From positions 159,707 through 223,706 of the forward strand of contig JBATDG010000014.1 in the NCBI GenBank assembly GCA_049663345.1: DNA of 64,000 bases, given 5' to 3'. The DNA is from SZUA-365 sp049663345 (lineage in GTDB: Bacteria; Bacteroidota; Ignavibacteria; SZUA-365). Shown one piece after another: positions 7,962 to 17,380 of this stretch (position 1 is its first letter; each line of letters opens with the position of its first letter). The position numbers and the translations under genes were made by a program. Under the pieces are notes generated by a model that saw only the letters and a program-made list of their open reading frames with translations, was not told the origin of the DNA and ran no database searches.

Positions 7962-9455
7962 TCAATGGGGAATTTCGAGTGCGCTGCCTTTACGGAAATC
8001 GTAGGCAGTTCGGCGAGCCATATCGGCGAGAGCAAGATGGTATTCGATCACGGCTTCCAGAGAGGTAAGGCGCGACTGCAGCAGCCGGGCGCGGGCCTGG
8101 GCCAGTTCGGTCGAGCCAATGGTCCCTACTTCATAGCGCTTCGTGCTGATATCGTTTGCAATCTCAGCGATGAGACGAGATTTCTGCAATACCTCGGCGC
8201 GGCGTGATGCGGATTCGATGCTTCGGATCAAATCGATGATCTCGCGTTCAAGATTCAACTCAAGATCCTCGGCAGAGAGCTGTGCAATCCGCAGGCGGGC
8301 CTCCGCCGCTTCGACGTCCTGTCCATGTTTTCCCCAGTCGAAGACAGGCACGCTCACCGTCAGTACCGCCCTGCGGGTGTCGCGGAGATCGTTGTAGAGT
8401 CCGTTGAATTCCGCATCGTTTTTATTTAGGCCATAGCTGAGAAAGAGATCCCCGCGAATGCTTCTCGCTGCATGCACGTTTTCCAGAGAAAGTTCGCTTC
8501 GTTCGATGTTGTTTTTTGCACGCTGCAGGTCCACCCTAGTTTTCTTCGCACGTTCCGTTGCTTCGATCGGATCAATCTGAACAGCAGCCACGGAGGTGTC
8601 GCTCAGTACGGTGTATATGGAATCCGCGACAGGCAGACCGAGAAGAATCTTGAATTGATTGGCGCGGGATATCACGGTGTTCTGAGCCGAGAGCAGATCG
8701 TTGTTTGCCGCAGCCAGATCAACCTCGAACTGCAGTGCTTCAACTTCTGCGATGAGCCCCGCACGATATTTTCTTAGGCCTGTGGTGAAGGATTCATCTT
8801 CCTGCCGGACGCGGTCTTCCTGAATTTTTAACCGCTCCTGTGCTGCGTAAAGATTGTAGAATTGCTGCGTGACGGTGTAGCGGAGTTCAAGCGTATTACG
8901 CACATAATCCGCCATCGCTTCCTCAAAATCGATTTCAGCGGTACGGAGAGCGATGCGCTGCGTGTTCGGTACAAAGAGCGGCTGCCGCAATTGTATGGCG
9001 AGATCTGTGTACCAATCCCTGAAGGGTTCGCCATCAGGACTGAGGTCCTTCTGCTGCTGCTGATACAGCAGACCCGAAAGGGTGATTGTACTGTTCGTCC
9101 ACACCAGCGGCTGATTGACGTCGATGCGTCCCGACCACTGAGTACGTTCAATAGGAAAGAACTCGTTGCGGCCTGTGTTCGGATTGAATTGCGGAACCAG
9201 CATTCGACTGTAATCCGGTGCATCGAATTCCAGATCAACACGGGAGTATAGCGAGAGCCGTGCTGCTTCTGCGGCAGCTTCCGATGCCTTCATTTGCTCC
9301 CGGGAACTTCGTGCGGTGTAGCTGAACTCGAACGCCTGCGCGAGTGCGTCATCAAGTGTGAGGATATGTTGGGCCGATGCTGCAGATGTAAACAGAGGAC
9401 AGAGGAAACAAAGCAGGACGAGGCGGTGACGGAATAGGAAACGAATGTTACTCAT
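7962..9455 (-). CDS. TolC-family outer-membrane efflux protein
   Basis: The 497-residue protein has a signal peptide (residues 1 to about 28, ending SAASAQ) followed by ILTLDDALAQAFEFSYTARS, the usual opening of outer-membrane efflux channels. Two long alpha-helical/coiled regions separated by short beta segments repeat twice, as in TolC/OprM. These proteins trimerise into the outer-membrane and periplasmic duct of tripartite exporters. It is the last gene of a three-gene set with the HlyD-type adaptor and a MacB-type permease, and its start overlaps the permease stop by 8 bases. Downstream (7924-7960) is a GC-rich inverted repeat without a clear T-run that might act as a weak terminator. The cargo is unknown. 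Confidence 0.92.
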   Translation of the reverse strand: MSNIRFLFRHRLVLLCFLCPLFTSAASAQHILTLDDALAQAFEFSYTARSSREQMKASEAAAEAARLSLYSRVDLEFDAPDYSRMLVPQFNPNTGRNEFFPIERTQWSGRIDVNQPLVWTNSTITLSGLLYQQQQKDLSPDGEPFRDWYTDLAIQLRQPLFVPNTQRIALRTAEIDFEEAMADYVRNTLELRYTVTQQFYNLYAAQERLKIQEDRVRQEDESFTTGLRKYRAGLIAEVEALQFEVDLAAANNDLLSAQNTVISRANQFKILLGLPVADSIYTVLSDTSVAAVQIDPIEATERAKKTRVDLQRAKNNIERSELSLENVHAARSIRGDLFLSYGLNKNDAEFNGLYNDLRDTRRAVLTVSVPVFDWGKHGQDVEAAEARLRIAQLSAEDLELNLEREIIDLIRSIESASRRAEVLQKSRLIAEIANDISTKRYEVGTIGSTELAQARARLLQSRLTSLEAVIEYHLALADMARRTAYDFRKGSALEIPH

Positions 9456-10761
9456 ATCGGAGTGCCTCGATTACATCTTTGTCCGCAGCGCGGCGTGCGG
9501 GAAAATATCCGAAAACAATGCCCGTAGCTGCTGCCACAGTGAACGCGAGAAGAATGGACCAGAGACTGATGATGGTTCTCCACTCCGCGTAAGCAGTGAT
9601 AAGCTCCGTCAGTCCCCATCCCAGGAGAATACCGATCACGCCTCCGAGAACGGAGAGCATGGTTGCCTCGGCCAAAAATTGCGTGATAATCATTGCCCGC
9701 GTTGCACCGATTGCCCTGCGTACTCCGATCTCGCGCGTTCGCTCGAGTACGGAAGCAAGCATGATATTCATGATCCCGATTCCGCCGACAAGAAGGGAAA
9801 TGCCAGCAATGGCTCCCATTACTATATTGAAAATGCTCTGTGTCTTCTGACTCTGCTCGATTAACTGTTCAGGTATCGTGACGGAGAAATCCATTTGATC
9901 ATTATGCCTGTTCTTCAGCACGCGGCTGATGATGATGGACGCTTCAGCGATATCGGTTTCGTCATCAATGCGCACTGCGACCTGGTCGATAGAGCTTCGA
10001 TCGAGATATTCATCATCGGAATTGCCGCGATTCCTGAATCTACGCCCCATGCGCGCCACACTTCCGGTGGCCTCGCGCGGAAATTTCGCCATTGCAGTCG
10101 TCAGAGGTATAAGGATGCTTGCATTGAGAGATGGAAGGGCTATGCCGCCGGTAACGGCTTCCTTTTTTCCTGCAATTACACCGATTACGGTAAACCACTG
10201 GTCCTCGATCTTCACCAGCTTGTTCAAAGGATTTTCAAATCCGAAAAGATTCTGCTTGATCTCGCTACCGACGATGCACACATTTGCATACGTATCGAGG
10301 TGATGCGGGGAAAGAAAGTTGCCTTCTTCAAGGCGGACATTGAATATTTCTTCGTGCTCAGGAGTCGTCCCTATCAATCGGACAGGCGACGTCCCTTGGT
10401 AAGTTCGGGCTTCCACGTCGGATTCCCAGTTGACGGTGATTTCTTCTGCGAATCCGCATACATCGCGAATGGCATCTGCGTCTTTTAGAGAAATGCCGTA
10501 CGGACGAACCGTACCGGGACCGTCCTCTTCGTCAGGTTCAGGCTGCGGCAGAGAGCGAATGATGACATTCCGCACCCCCAGGACTTCAATTTGTTCGAGC
10601 GATTCCTGCCGTGCACCTTCGCCGATCGACAGCATCGCGATCACGGCCCCGACTCCGAAAACAATTCCGAGCATAGTCAGGAATGATCGCATTTTGTGAA
10701 GTGTCAGGCTCTGAAAAGCGATCGTGATCGCTTCACGATTTTTGGATACCAGATCCTTCAT
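9448..10761 (-). CDS. MacB/FtsX-type ABC transporter permease
   Basis: At 437 residues the protein is the transmembrane half only. It has an N-terminal helix (about 20-46, SFLTMLGIVFGVGAVIAM), a large MacB_PCD periplasmic domain and a C-terminal FtsX domain with three helices. The latter contains the signature GGIGIMNIMLASVLERTREIGVRRAIG and ends PARRAADKDVIEALRYE. MacB-type permeases do not form a classical channel; they transmit ATP hydrolysis mechanically to the adaptor and TolC. The nucleotide-binding domain that MacB carries at its N-terminus is absent, and no ABC ATPase gene is adjacent. The gene is one base downstream of the adaptor gene and overlaps the TolC-like gene by 8 bases. Confidence 0.92.
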   Translation of the reverse strand: MKDLVSKNREAITIAFQSLTLHKMRSFLTMLGIVFGVGAVIAMLSIGEGARQESLEQIEVLGVRNVIIRSLPQPEPDEEDGPGTVRPYGISLKDADAIRDVCGFAEEITVNWESDVEARTYQGTSPVRLIGTTPEHEEIFNVRLEEGNFLSPHHLDTYANVCIVGSEIKQNLFGFENPLNKLVKIEDQWFTVIGVIAGKKEAVTGGIALPSLNASILIPLTTAMAKFPREATGSVARMGRRFRNRGNSDDEYLDRSSIDQVAVRIDDETDIAEASIIISRVLKNRHNDQMDFSVTIPEQLIEQSQKTQSIFNIVMGAIAGISLLVGGIGIMNIMLASVLERTREIGVRRAIGATRAMIITQFLAEATMLSVLGGVIGILLGWGLTELITAYAEWRTIISLWSILLAFTVAAATGIVFGYFPARRAADKDVIEALRYE

Positions 10762-10762
10762 G

Positions 10763-12040
10763 TCATTTCCCCGATGACGCTGCCGGGGAAGTCAGCTGCA
10801 TGTCTTTTTCTCCCGCGTCCTCGTCCGACGCATCTTGCTCCGGATTGCGAAGAGCGACACTTTCACCGGGATCCACGCCCTTTTTCACAACGACAAAATT
10901 GTCATTCCTCGCCCCGAGCGTCACTTCACGTTTCTCGAACGATGAGCCGTCGCCCACGAAAGCGTAAGTCTTCGCACCTTCCTCGATCACACTGATGATG
11001 GGAATGGCAACCACGTTCTTCAGCTTATCGACTACAATTTTGTTGGTAGTCGTGATGCCGGGTTTGAGCACGTCGTCCGTTTCCTTGATCTCGATGACGA
11101 TGTCGAACACTTTCACATTCGAGCCCTGACCTTTCTGCCTGCCGATCTGTGAAACACTGCTGATTGTTCCATTGAAGATTTTGTCCGGAAAGGCGTCCGG
11201 AATCACCAGCACAGCCTGGTTTTTACGAACCTTCGAAATATCCATTTCATTGACGCTCACCTCGGTCTGCATCGCCGAAAGATCCGGCAGACTGATCAGC
11301 GGCATTCCGGGCCATGGCTGGTCTCCTTTGGCGATCTTTCTACCGGTGGACCAGTTATTCTCGTAGACGATAAGTCCGCTGATAGGAGCCTTGACGGTCA
11401 GTTCCTCCATATCTTTCTGAGATTCGGAGATATCGGAACGAATTTGCTCAAGCCGCAGCTGCAGATTTCCGAGCTCGGAGCGGCGGACAATATTTTTGTT
11501 CTCAATATTGAGACTGGCCTGATCGTACGTCAGTTTTGCCCGCTCAAACTCGATTTCCGCCTCTCGCTTCCTGGCCTCAGGTTCGAACTGCATCTTGTCC
11601 CTTGCGATTTTTGCAAGCTCGAAATTCAGCTTCGACGACTCATACTCCGTTTTCGCCTGTGATTCATCGGCAGCCTGCTGCGCTTTCATCTTTGCAAGAT
11701 CAGCCATGGCGGTTTTCAGCTCGGTCTGCTTGTCACCAATACGCTTCAGCGCAGAACTCGGATCGAAACGAACGAGCATGTCATCGACTTTGGCGATTGT
11801 ACCTTCCGGCGCAAGCGAAACAACCTGGAGATTGCCGCCGGAAAGAATACGCGGGGCCGTGATGGTATAGGAATTCGTCGCGCGTACTGATCCGCTTTCA
11901 ATCACATAGATTTCGAAGTTGCCGCGTTTGACGAGGTAGGTGGGGATCGTTGCAGAGCCTGCCGGCCACAGCCAGTAAAGGATGAGGAGTCCTGCCACCG
12001 CTGCGGCTGCATACGTGGTTTTCTTCTGATTTGAGGTCAT
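10763..12040 (-). CDS. HlyD/MacA-type periplasmic adaptor of a tripartite exporter
   Basis: The 425-residue membrane-fusion protein has an N-terminal anchor helix (residues 8-26), a lipoyl/barrel-sandwich half, a long coiled-coil hairpin (about 85-205, rich in K/E/A with REAEIEFERAKLTYDQ), the second lipoyl half (KAPISGLIVYEN), a beta-barrel and a membrane-proximal domain. The C-terminus (about 390-425) is acidic and low in complexity. It would join the inner-membrane permease to the TolC-like channel encoded just downstream. It starts 36 bases after dprA, so the exporter may share a transcript with dprA. The family is clear, but the cargo is not. Confidence 0.92.
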   Translation of the reverse strand: MTSNQKKTTYAAAAVAGLLILYWLWPAGSATIPTYLVKRGNFEIYVIESGSVRATNSYTITAPRILSGGNLQVVSLAPEGTIAKVDDMLVRFDPSSALKRIGDKQTELKTAMADLAKMKAQQAADESQAKTEYESSKLNFELAKIARDKMQFEPEARKREAEIEFERAKLTYDQASLNIENKNIVRRSELGNLQLRLEQIRSDISESQKDMEELTVKAPISGLIVYENNWSTGRKIAKGDQPWPGMPLISLPDLSAMQTEVSVNEMDISKVRKNQAVLVIPDAFPDKIFNGTISSVSQIGRQKGQGSNVKVFDIVIEIKETDDVLKPGITTTNKIVVDKLKNVVAIPIISVIEEGAKTYAFVGDGSSFEKREVTLGARNDNFVVVKKGVDPGESVALRNPEQDASDEDAGEKDMQLTSPAASSGK

Positions 12041-12076
12041 GCGTTTCTTTTTCGGTTAAGTGAGTTCAGCGATCAG

Positions 12077-13198
12077 TCAAATGCGACTTCCGCCACGTAC
12101 AAAATATTTCCCCGGAAGTTGCCTCACAATGCCATTCAATTCCATCTGAAGTAATTCGACGAGTAGGGAAGGTAAGGACAGTCCGCATTCGATGGCAAGT
12201 TCATCAATATGCATCGGTTCATTCGACAGCAGATCGTGGATGCCCTGCTCTATAAGAGAGAGCTGTATTTCCGGTGGAGGAGGCGCGGACAAACCGCCAG
12301 CCAGAGCGGTCACCTCCTGAAGCACCTGCTCAGGAGAAATCGCGAGCTGCGCCATACTCTCCCGGAGCAAGCGGTGCGGTCCTGCACTGCGAGAGTTGTA
12401 AATGCTTCCCGGAACGGCAAACAGATCGCGATTCTGATCGAGAGCAATGTTGGCAGTAATCATGGCACCCCCGCGAGAGTCGCTCTCTGTAACTATCAGA
12501 CAGCGGGAGAGTCCGCTGATAATGCGATTGCGTCGGGGGAAATTCTGGGCGTCCGGTTTGGCATCCAGAAGAAGCTCTGACATCACGCAGCCATTCTTCG
12601 AGATGGATGCAGCGAGCGATCGATTGACGCCCGGATATATATTCAGCAATCCGCTGCCCAGCACGGCGATGGTGCGGCCTCCCGCGTTCAGGCAGCTTCG
12701 GTGAGCGACTGTGTCTATTCCCATCGCCAGACCGCTGACAACGGTTACGCCATTCTCGGCAAAATGTCGGCAGAAATGCTCAGTGACCTGTCTGCCATAA
12801 TCGCTCGGATTTCGCGTACCGACAACAGCAACGCTGTTTTCATCCTGTTCTGCCATTGTTCCGTGCATGAAGAGATAGAGCGGCGGATCGTAGATGCTTC
12901 GCAAGATCGCCGGATAGCTGACATCATGATAGGGAACGAAGCGGATGGCGTGCTGCTCGCAGAGCAGCCGGCTTTTCTCAACCGTACGTTCGATATTTCC
13001 GCTTCGACGCTCTGAACCCAGAGCCTGAAAGATTTTTGCAGAAAGAGCGGTGCTGATGCCGTCAATCCTCCGAAGTCCGGCTTCGGAAGCGTGCAGCAGC
13101 TTTGAAAAGGAATGGAAATGGGTGAGAAGCGAGCGTCCCCTTGATGGTCCGATGGAGGGCAGCATTGAGATGCGAAGGAAATCGAATGGGTCTTGCAT
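12077..13198 (-). CDS. dprA: DNA-processing protein DprA
   Basis: DprA binds incoming single-stranded DNA and loads RecA during natural transformation. The 373-residue protein has an N-terminal helix-hairpin-helix/SAM-like region (about 1-75). The Rossmann-type core contains VVGTRNPSDYGRQVTEHFCR, SGLAMGIDTVAH, GSGLLNIYPGVN and FPRRNRIISGLSR, all characteristic of the Smf/DprA family. A C-terminal winged-helix (DML1-like) domain spans about 300-373. No com genes are in the window. The gene is divergent from the DUF3109/rpoN run, and the 144-base spacer holds no clear promoter. Confidence 0.95.
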   Translation of the reverse strand: MQDPFDFLRISMLPSIGPSRGRSLLTHFHSFSKLLHASEAGLRRIDGISTALSAKIFQALGSERRSGNIERTVEKSRLLCEQHAIRFVPYHDVSYPAILRSIYDPPLYLFMHGTMAEQDENSVAVVGTRNPSDYGRQVTEHFCRHFAENGVTVVSGLAMGIDTVAHRSCLNAGGRTIAVLGSGLLNIYPGVNRSLAASISKNGCVMSELLLDAKPDAQNFPRRNRIISGLSRCLIVTESDSRGGAMITANIALDQNRDLFAVPGSIYNSRSAGPHRLLRESMAQLAISPEQVLQEVTALAGGLSAPPPPEIQLSLIEQGIHDLLSNEPMHIDELAIECGLSLPSLLVELLQMELNGIVRQLPGKYFVRGGSRI

Positions 13199-13342
13199 AT
13201 TTTGTCCCTGAGTGTTCTCCCAAATAGTCCACTATGGTAGAAAACAGAGAAATTCCAATCAAGACAGAAATGCGGGACTGAGAAAATCAATATTGCGTGT
13301 CGCACTACTTTTGAATAAGTTGAAAAGTGATGAATAAAAATC

Positions 13343-13918
13343 GTGCCATATTCAATGCGGGTTGATCAGAGCATCATAACGACCCGTTTCGCATGCGATC
13401 TTGCAGCTTGCAAGGGCGCTTGCTGCACTTTTCCCGGAGGCAGCGGTCCGCCCGTCAGCGAAGATGAAATGCCGATTCTCGAGAAGGCATGGCAACTGGT
13501 CGGCAACATGGTTCCTGGACTGCATCGCGAAGAGGGCAACCGTCTCGGTCTTTTTGTGAAGGATGGGGAGGACATGACGATCCGCTGCTACGACCATCGA
13601 GCCTGCATATTCGTCATGTTCGACAACGGTGTGGCAATCTGCTCTATTCAAAAACTCCATCAATCAGGGGCCTTTGATTGGCCCAAACCGGTTTCCTGCC
13701 ATCTGTTTCCAATCCGCGTGCGGGGTAAACGGCGCGATCAGATCAAATACGAGGAGTTCTCGGAATGTGCGCCGGCCCTGGCTGCCGGGGAACGCGATGA
13801 CACAGCACTCGTGGATTTTTTGGAAATCCCCATCAAACGCGCCTTCGGCGACAGCGTTTTCGTGGAGCTCAAAGCACGAAGCGATGCGCACCGGCTGGGC
13901 GAGGGAGAAGGGAGGTAG
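13343..13918 (+). CDS. DUF3109 family protein (cysteine-rich, putative metal/Fe-S binding)
   Basis: The 191-residue protein begins RVDQSIITTRFACDLAACKG and has a cysteine cluster at about residues 18-28 (CDLAACKGACC). Further cysteines occur near 80-100 (RCYDHRACIF, AICSIQ), at about 118 (SCHLFP) and 136 (SECAPA). This pattern and length match the conserved DUF3109 family, related to the YkgJ-type zinc/iron-binding proteins found widely in Bacteroidota. Biochemical function is not established. The start is a GTG; an ATG at 13355 is an equally plausible start. The gene ends 5 bases before rpoN, so the two are probably co-transcribed. Confidence 0.85.
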   Translation: MPYSMRVDQSIITTRFACDLAACKGACCTFPGGSGPPVSEDEMPILEKAWQLVGNMVPGLHREEGNRLGLFVKDGEDMTIRCYDHRACIFVMFDNGVAICSIQKLHQSGAFDWPKPVSCHLFPIRVRGKRRDQIKYEEFSECAPALAAGERDDTALVDFLEIPIKRAFGDSVFVELKARSDAHRLGEGEGR

Positions 13919-13923
13919 CGGCA

Positions 13924-15438
13924 ATGCTTCATCTGACACAAACCCAGAGACTGCAACAAAGACTCTCACCTGCGCAGGTCCAATACCTTAAAATTCTTCA
14001 GCTTCCGGTGCTTCAGCTCGAGCAAAAGATTAAGGATGAACTCGAGTTGAATCCCCTCCTCGAAGAGGGAATTGAAATGGAGGAGGAGCAGGAAGAGCGC
14101 ACGGACCTTCTTCAGGAAGACCTTCCGGAAAGCGATCCTGAAAAGGCAGTGGAAGAGGATTATGTTCCGCCAGAGCGGAGCAAGGATTCCGTCGACGACA
14201 CGATGGACAAGGAGATCAAGGAGCACGCGGACGATGAATACTCATGGGAGGAATTTTTTGAGAATAACGAGGGTTCGAGTTCCGTCAATCAGTATTGGGA
14301 TGAAGATGACGGCCGCGAATCTCCGACTCCGGCAACAGTAACACTCCGTGAGCGTCTTGGCGAACAGATACAGCTCGTCAACCTCAATGAAACCGAGGTT
14401 TTGCTGGCAGATACCATTCTTTGGAACATCGACGACGACGGATATCTGCATACGGATTTCACCCAGCTGCTGCACGATTTTAATATGGAGCATGAGGTCA
14501 ATTTATCCTTGGAAGAGGCTGAATCAGTTCTTTTCCGGATTCAGCGGCTCGATCCTCCCGGGGTTGGTTCCCGCGATCTAAGGGAATGCCTGCTCGTCCA
14601 GCTGGAACTGATGCCCAATGTCAGCACTCCTCGCATAATCGCCATCCGCATACTGCGTGAGGCTTACGAATCGTTCGAGAAAAAGCATTTCGTCAAGATC
14701 ATTCAGGATCTCCATATCACTGAGGACATGCTGAAACGGGCGTTTGACGTCATTCGCGGACTCAATCCCAAGCCCGGAGATGGCGATGGTGCAGTTTCCG
14801 TCAATTATCTCATCCCTGATTTCTTTGTGCATCGTGAAGATGGGGAATTCGTCATCACGCTCAACGATATCGGCGTTCCCCCATTGCGTGTTAATCGTGC
14901 GTACAAGGACATGCTCCTCAATCAGCGCAAGCGCATTTCCAGCGAGACCAAGTTGTTTCTGCGTCAGAAGATGGAAGCGGCCAAGTGGTTCATTCAATCC
15001 ATCCATCAGCGCCGCAATACCATGCAGGCAGTGATGCACACAATCGTCGAGAAGCAGCATACCTGGTTCGAAAAAGGACAGGGACATTTGAAGCCGCTTA
15101 TATATAAGGAGATCGCCGAGGATATCGAGATGGATATATCGACGATTTCGCGTGTAGTGAACGGCAAATACGTACAGACTGAATGGGGAGTGTTTGAGCT
15201 TCGATATTTCTTCAGTGAGGGAATATCTACCGATGGCGGTGAAGAAATTGCGAACAAGGAAGTGATGACGATCATCCGCGACATTATAGAAGTAGAAGAT
15301 CCAAAAAAACCATTGAGTGATCAGGCACTTACAAAGATTCTGCAGGACAGGGGATTCAATATTGCCCGGCGTACGGTTGCCAAGTACCGTGAATCAATGG
15401 ATATCCCTGTTTCGCGAATGCGCAAACGACTGATCTAA
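13924..15438 (+). CDS. rpoN: RNA polymerase sigma-54 factor
   Basis: The 504-residue protein has the full sigma-54 architecture. Region I is glutamine- and leucine-rich (LTQTQRLQQRLSPAQVQYLK, residues 4-23), which receives activator input. It is followed by an acidic region II (about 50-125, many E/D), the core-binding domain, the helix-turn-helix and the C-terminal RpoN box with ARRTVAKYRE (about 485-494). Sigma-54 directs polymerase to -24/-12 promoters that need AAA+ activators, none of which is encoded here. The gene is followed after 30 bases by hslV, with the overall run 13.3-20.1 kb on one strand. Confidence 0.97.
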   Translation: MLHLTQTQRLQQRLSPAQVQYLKILQLPVLQLEQKIKDELELNPLLEEGIEMEEEQEERTDLLQEDLPESDPEKAVEEDYVPPERSKDSVDDTMDKEIKEHADDEYSWEEFFENNEGSSSVNQYWDEDDGRESPTPATVTLRERLGEQIQLVNLNETEVLLADTILWNIDDDGYLHTDFTQLLHDFNMEHEVNLSLEEAESVLFRIQRLDPPGVGSRDLRECLLVQLELMPNVSTPRIIAIRILREAYESFEKKHFVKIIQDLHITEDMLKRAFDVIRGLNPKPGDGDGAVSVNYLIPDFFVHREDGEFVITLNDIGVPPLRVNRAYKDMLLNQRKRISSETKLFLRQKMEAAKWFIQSIHQRRNTMQAVMHTIVEKQHTWFEKGQGHLKPLIYKEIAEDIEMDISTISRVVNGKYVQTEWGVFELRYFFSEGISTDGGEEIANKEVMTIIRDIIEVEDPKKPLSDQALTKILQDRGFNIARRTVAKYRESMDIPVSRMRKRLI

Positions 15439-15468
15439 CCAAATTAGGAAAGCAGGAAGAGCCTGAAT

Positions 15469-16008
15469 ATGAAAAAGCAGCAAATCCGGTCAACGACGGT
15501 ACTCGGACTTATCCGCAATGGCAAGGCCGTCCTCGGTGCCGACGGACAGGTGACTGTCGGACAGACGGTCATGAAACATCACTCCCGGAAAATCAGGAAA
15601 ATGTACCGGGACACCGTGCTAGTCGGATTCGCAGGATCCGCTGCCGATGCCTTCACTCTCTCTGAAAAATTCGAGGCGAAGCTGGAAGAGTACCGCGGCA
15701 ACTTCGAACGCGCCGCCGTTGAACTCGCAAAAGAGTGGCGCACAGATAAATATCTCCATCGCCTTGAAGCTCTGCTCGCTGTAGTTAATAATGAAAAGGC
15801 GCTCATCATTTCCGGTTCCGGCGATGTAATAGAAACCGACGACGGAATTGTCGCCATTGGTTCCGGCGGGAGTTATTCTCTCGCGGCTGCGCGAATGCTC
15901 GTGAAGCATACCGATCTTTCTGCACGAGAGATCGTAGAGGAAGCCCTGCATACGGCCGCAGAGATCTGCATCTATACAAACAACAACATTGTGATCGAGG
16001 AATTGTAA
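15469..16008 (+). CDS. hslV: ATP-dependent protease peptidase subunit HslV
   Basis: HslV is the proteasome-beta-like peptidase of the HslUV (ClpQY) complex that degrades misfolded cytoplasmic proteins. The 179-residue chain carries an eight-residue propeptide (MKKQQIRS) before the conserved TTVLG. The first threonine after autocleavage is the N-terminal nucleophile. The segments GADGQVTVGQTVMKHHSRKI and IGSGGSYSLAAARML are family-typical. The gene is followed after 6 bases by hslU, the usual pairing. A weak purine-rich site (AGGAAG) precedes the ATG. Confidence 0.97.
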   Translation: MKKQQIRSTTVLGLIRNGKAVLGADGQVTVGQTVMKHHSRKIRKMYRDTVLVGFAGSAADAFTLSEKFEAKLEEYRGNFERAAVELAKEWRTDKYLHRLEALLAVVNNEKALIISGSGDVIETDDGIVAIGSGGSYSLAAARMLVKHTDLSAREIVEEALHTAAEICIYTNNNIVIEEL

Positions 16009-16014
16009 AAAGAT

Positions 16015-17373
16015 ATGCAAGAAGATTCATTCCATTTTCTGCAGGACTCCCTGACTCCAAAACGCATTGTCGAGGAGCTCGATAAATATATAATCGGGCA
16101 GGATAACGCCAAGCGGCTTGTCGCGATCGCTTTGCGCAACCGCTGGCGCCGCCAGCAGGTCGAGCAGCCGCTGCGCGATGAAATCATGCCCAACAATATC
16201 ATTCTGATCGGGCCGACCGGCGTTGGAAAAACTGAGATCGCAAGACGTCTTTCCAAGCTCGCCGGAGCTCCGTTCCTCAAGGTTGAGGCTTCGAAGTTCA
16301 CTGAAGTCGGTTATGTCGGACGCGATGTCGAATCGATGGTGCGCGACCTGATGGAAATCGCAATCAACCAGGTGCGCGCCGAGAAGGCGTCGGAAGTGCA
16401 GGAAAAAGCGGCGCTTCAGGCTGAAGAGCGCATCCTCGACATCATCTTTCCACGCACGCAGGTGCAGGAAGGGGAAGTGGATACGCAAACGCAGACTCGT
16501 GAGAAGCTGCGTGAGCAGCTTCGTGCCGGGAATCTCGATGAACGCGTCGTAGAGATTGACATCACCGTTTCCTCGAATTCCAACATGCAAATCTTTGGTC
16601 CGATGGGGCTCGAAGACATGGGGGTGGATATACAGAACCTCCTGAGCAACATGATGCCTAAGAAATCGAAGAAGCGGAAAATCAGCATCGCGGAGGCACG
16701 GAATCTGCTGCAGCAGGACGAAGCGCAGAAGCTTATCGATACCGATGCGGTCTCCCGAATCGCACTGGAGCGCGTCCAGAATTCCGGCATTATTTTCCTG
16801 GATGAGATTGACAAGATAGCCGGTCCGAAATCCTCCGGAGGCGGTGTTGACGTTTCCCGTGAGGGAGTTCAGCGCGATCTCCTTCCCATTGTTGAAGGAA
16901 GCAACGTCAACACCAAATACGGCGTTGTGCGCACCGATCATATTTTGTTTATAGCATCCGGCGCGTTTCATGTGGCGAAGCCGAGTGATCTGATCCCCGA
17001 ACTCCAGGGCCGCTTCCCGATTCGCGTTGAACTTGACAGTCTGACCGAGGCGGACTTCGTCGCAATTCTCACTAAGCCAAAGAACGCCTTGCTCAAACAG
17101 TACAGCGCGCTTCTTCAGACAGAAGGAGTAAAGTTGGTGTTTGAGGATGATGGTATTCTCGAAATTGCACGCATTGCGGCTGAAGTGAATGACAGAGTAG
17201 AAAATATTGGGGCCCGGCGTCTTCATACAATTCTCACTACACTTCTTGAGCAGATTCTGTATGAAGTACCTGACGTAATTGCAGCTGAAACAGTAACTAT
17301 AGACGCGAAATTGGTTCAGGAGAAACTGGCCAATATCGTGAAAAACAGAGACTTAAGCCAGTATATCTTATAG
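16015..17373 (+). CDS. hslU: ATP-dependent protease ATPase subunit HslU
   Basis: HslU is the AAA+ unfoldase partner of HslV. The 452-residue protein opens with the family-specific LTPKRIVEELDKYIIGQDNA, followed by Walker A GPTGVGKTE (about residues 64-72), the inserted I-domain (about 110-240) and Walker B IIFLDEIDKIAG (about 260). The sensor and arginine-finger region lies around LQGRFPIRVEL. The C-terminus ends in LSQYIL; in HslU the terminal residues insert into HslV pockets. It is co-transcribed with hslV, and the next gene starts 7 bases after its stop. Confidence 0.97.
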   Translation: MQEDSFHFLQDSLTPKRIVEELDKYIIGQDNAKRLVAIALRNRWRRQQVEQPLRDEIMPNNIILIGPTGVGKTEIARRLSKLAGAPFLKVEASKFTEVGYVGRDVESMVRDLMEIAINQVRAEKASEVQEKAALQAEERILDIIFPRTQVQEGEVDTQTQTREKLREQLRAGNLDERVVEIDITVSSNSNMQIFGPMGLEDMGVDIQNLLSNMMPKKSKKRKISIAEARNLLQQDEAQKLIDTDAVSRIALERVQNSGIIFLDEIDKIAGPKSSGGGVDVSREGVQRDLLPIVEGSNVNTKYGVVRTDHILFIASGAFHVAKPSDLIPELQGRFPIRVELDSLTEADFVAILTKPKNALLKQYSALLQTEGVKLVFEDDGILEIARIAAEVNDRVENIGARRLHTILTTLLEQILYEVPDVIAAETVTIDAKLVQEKLANIVKNRDLSQYIL

Positions 17374-17380
17374 GACTTCC

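Noticed and set aside
13306..13313. TACTTTTG as promoter for the DUF3109-rpoN run
   Set aside because: Perfect match to TAnnTTTG, but no TTG at 19-21 bases upstream; the nearest TTG is only about 10 bases away.
16027..17226. 399-codon frame on the minus strand
   Set aside because: Antisense to hslU, which is certain; no family resemblance in the translation.
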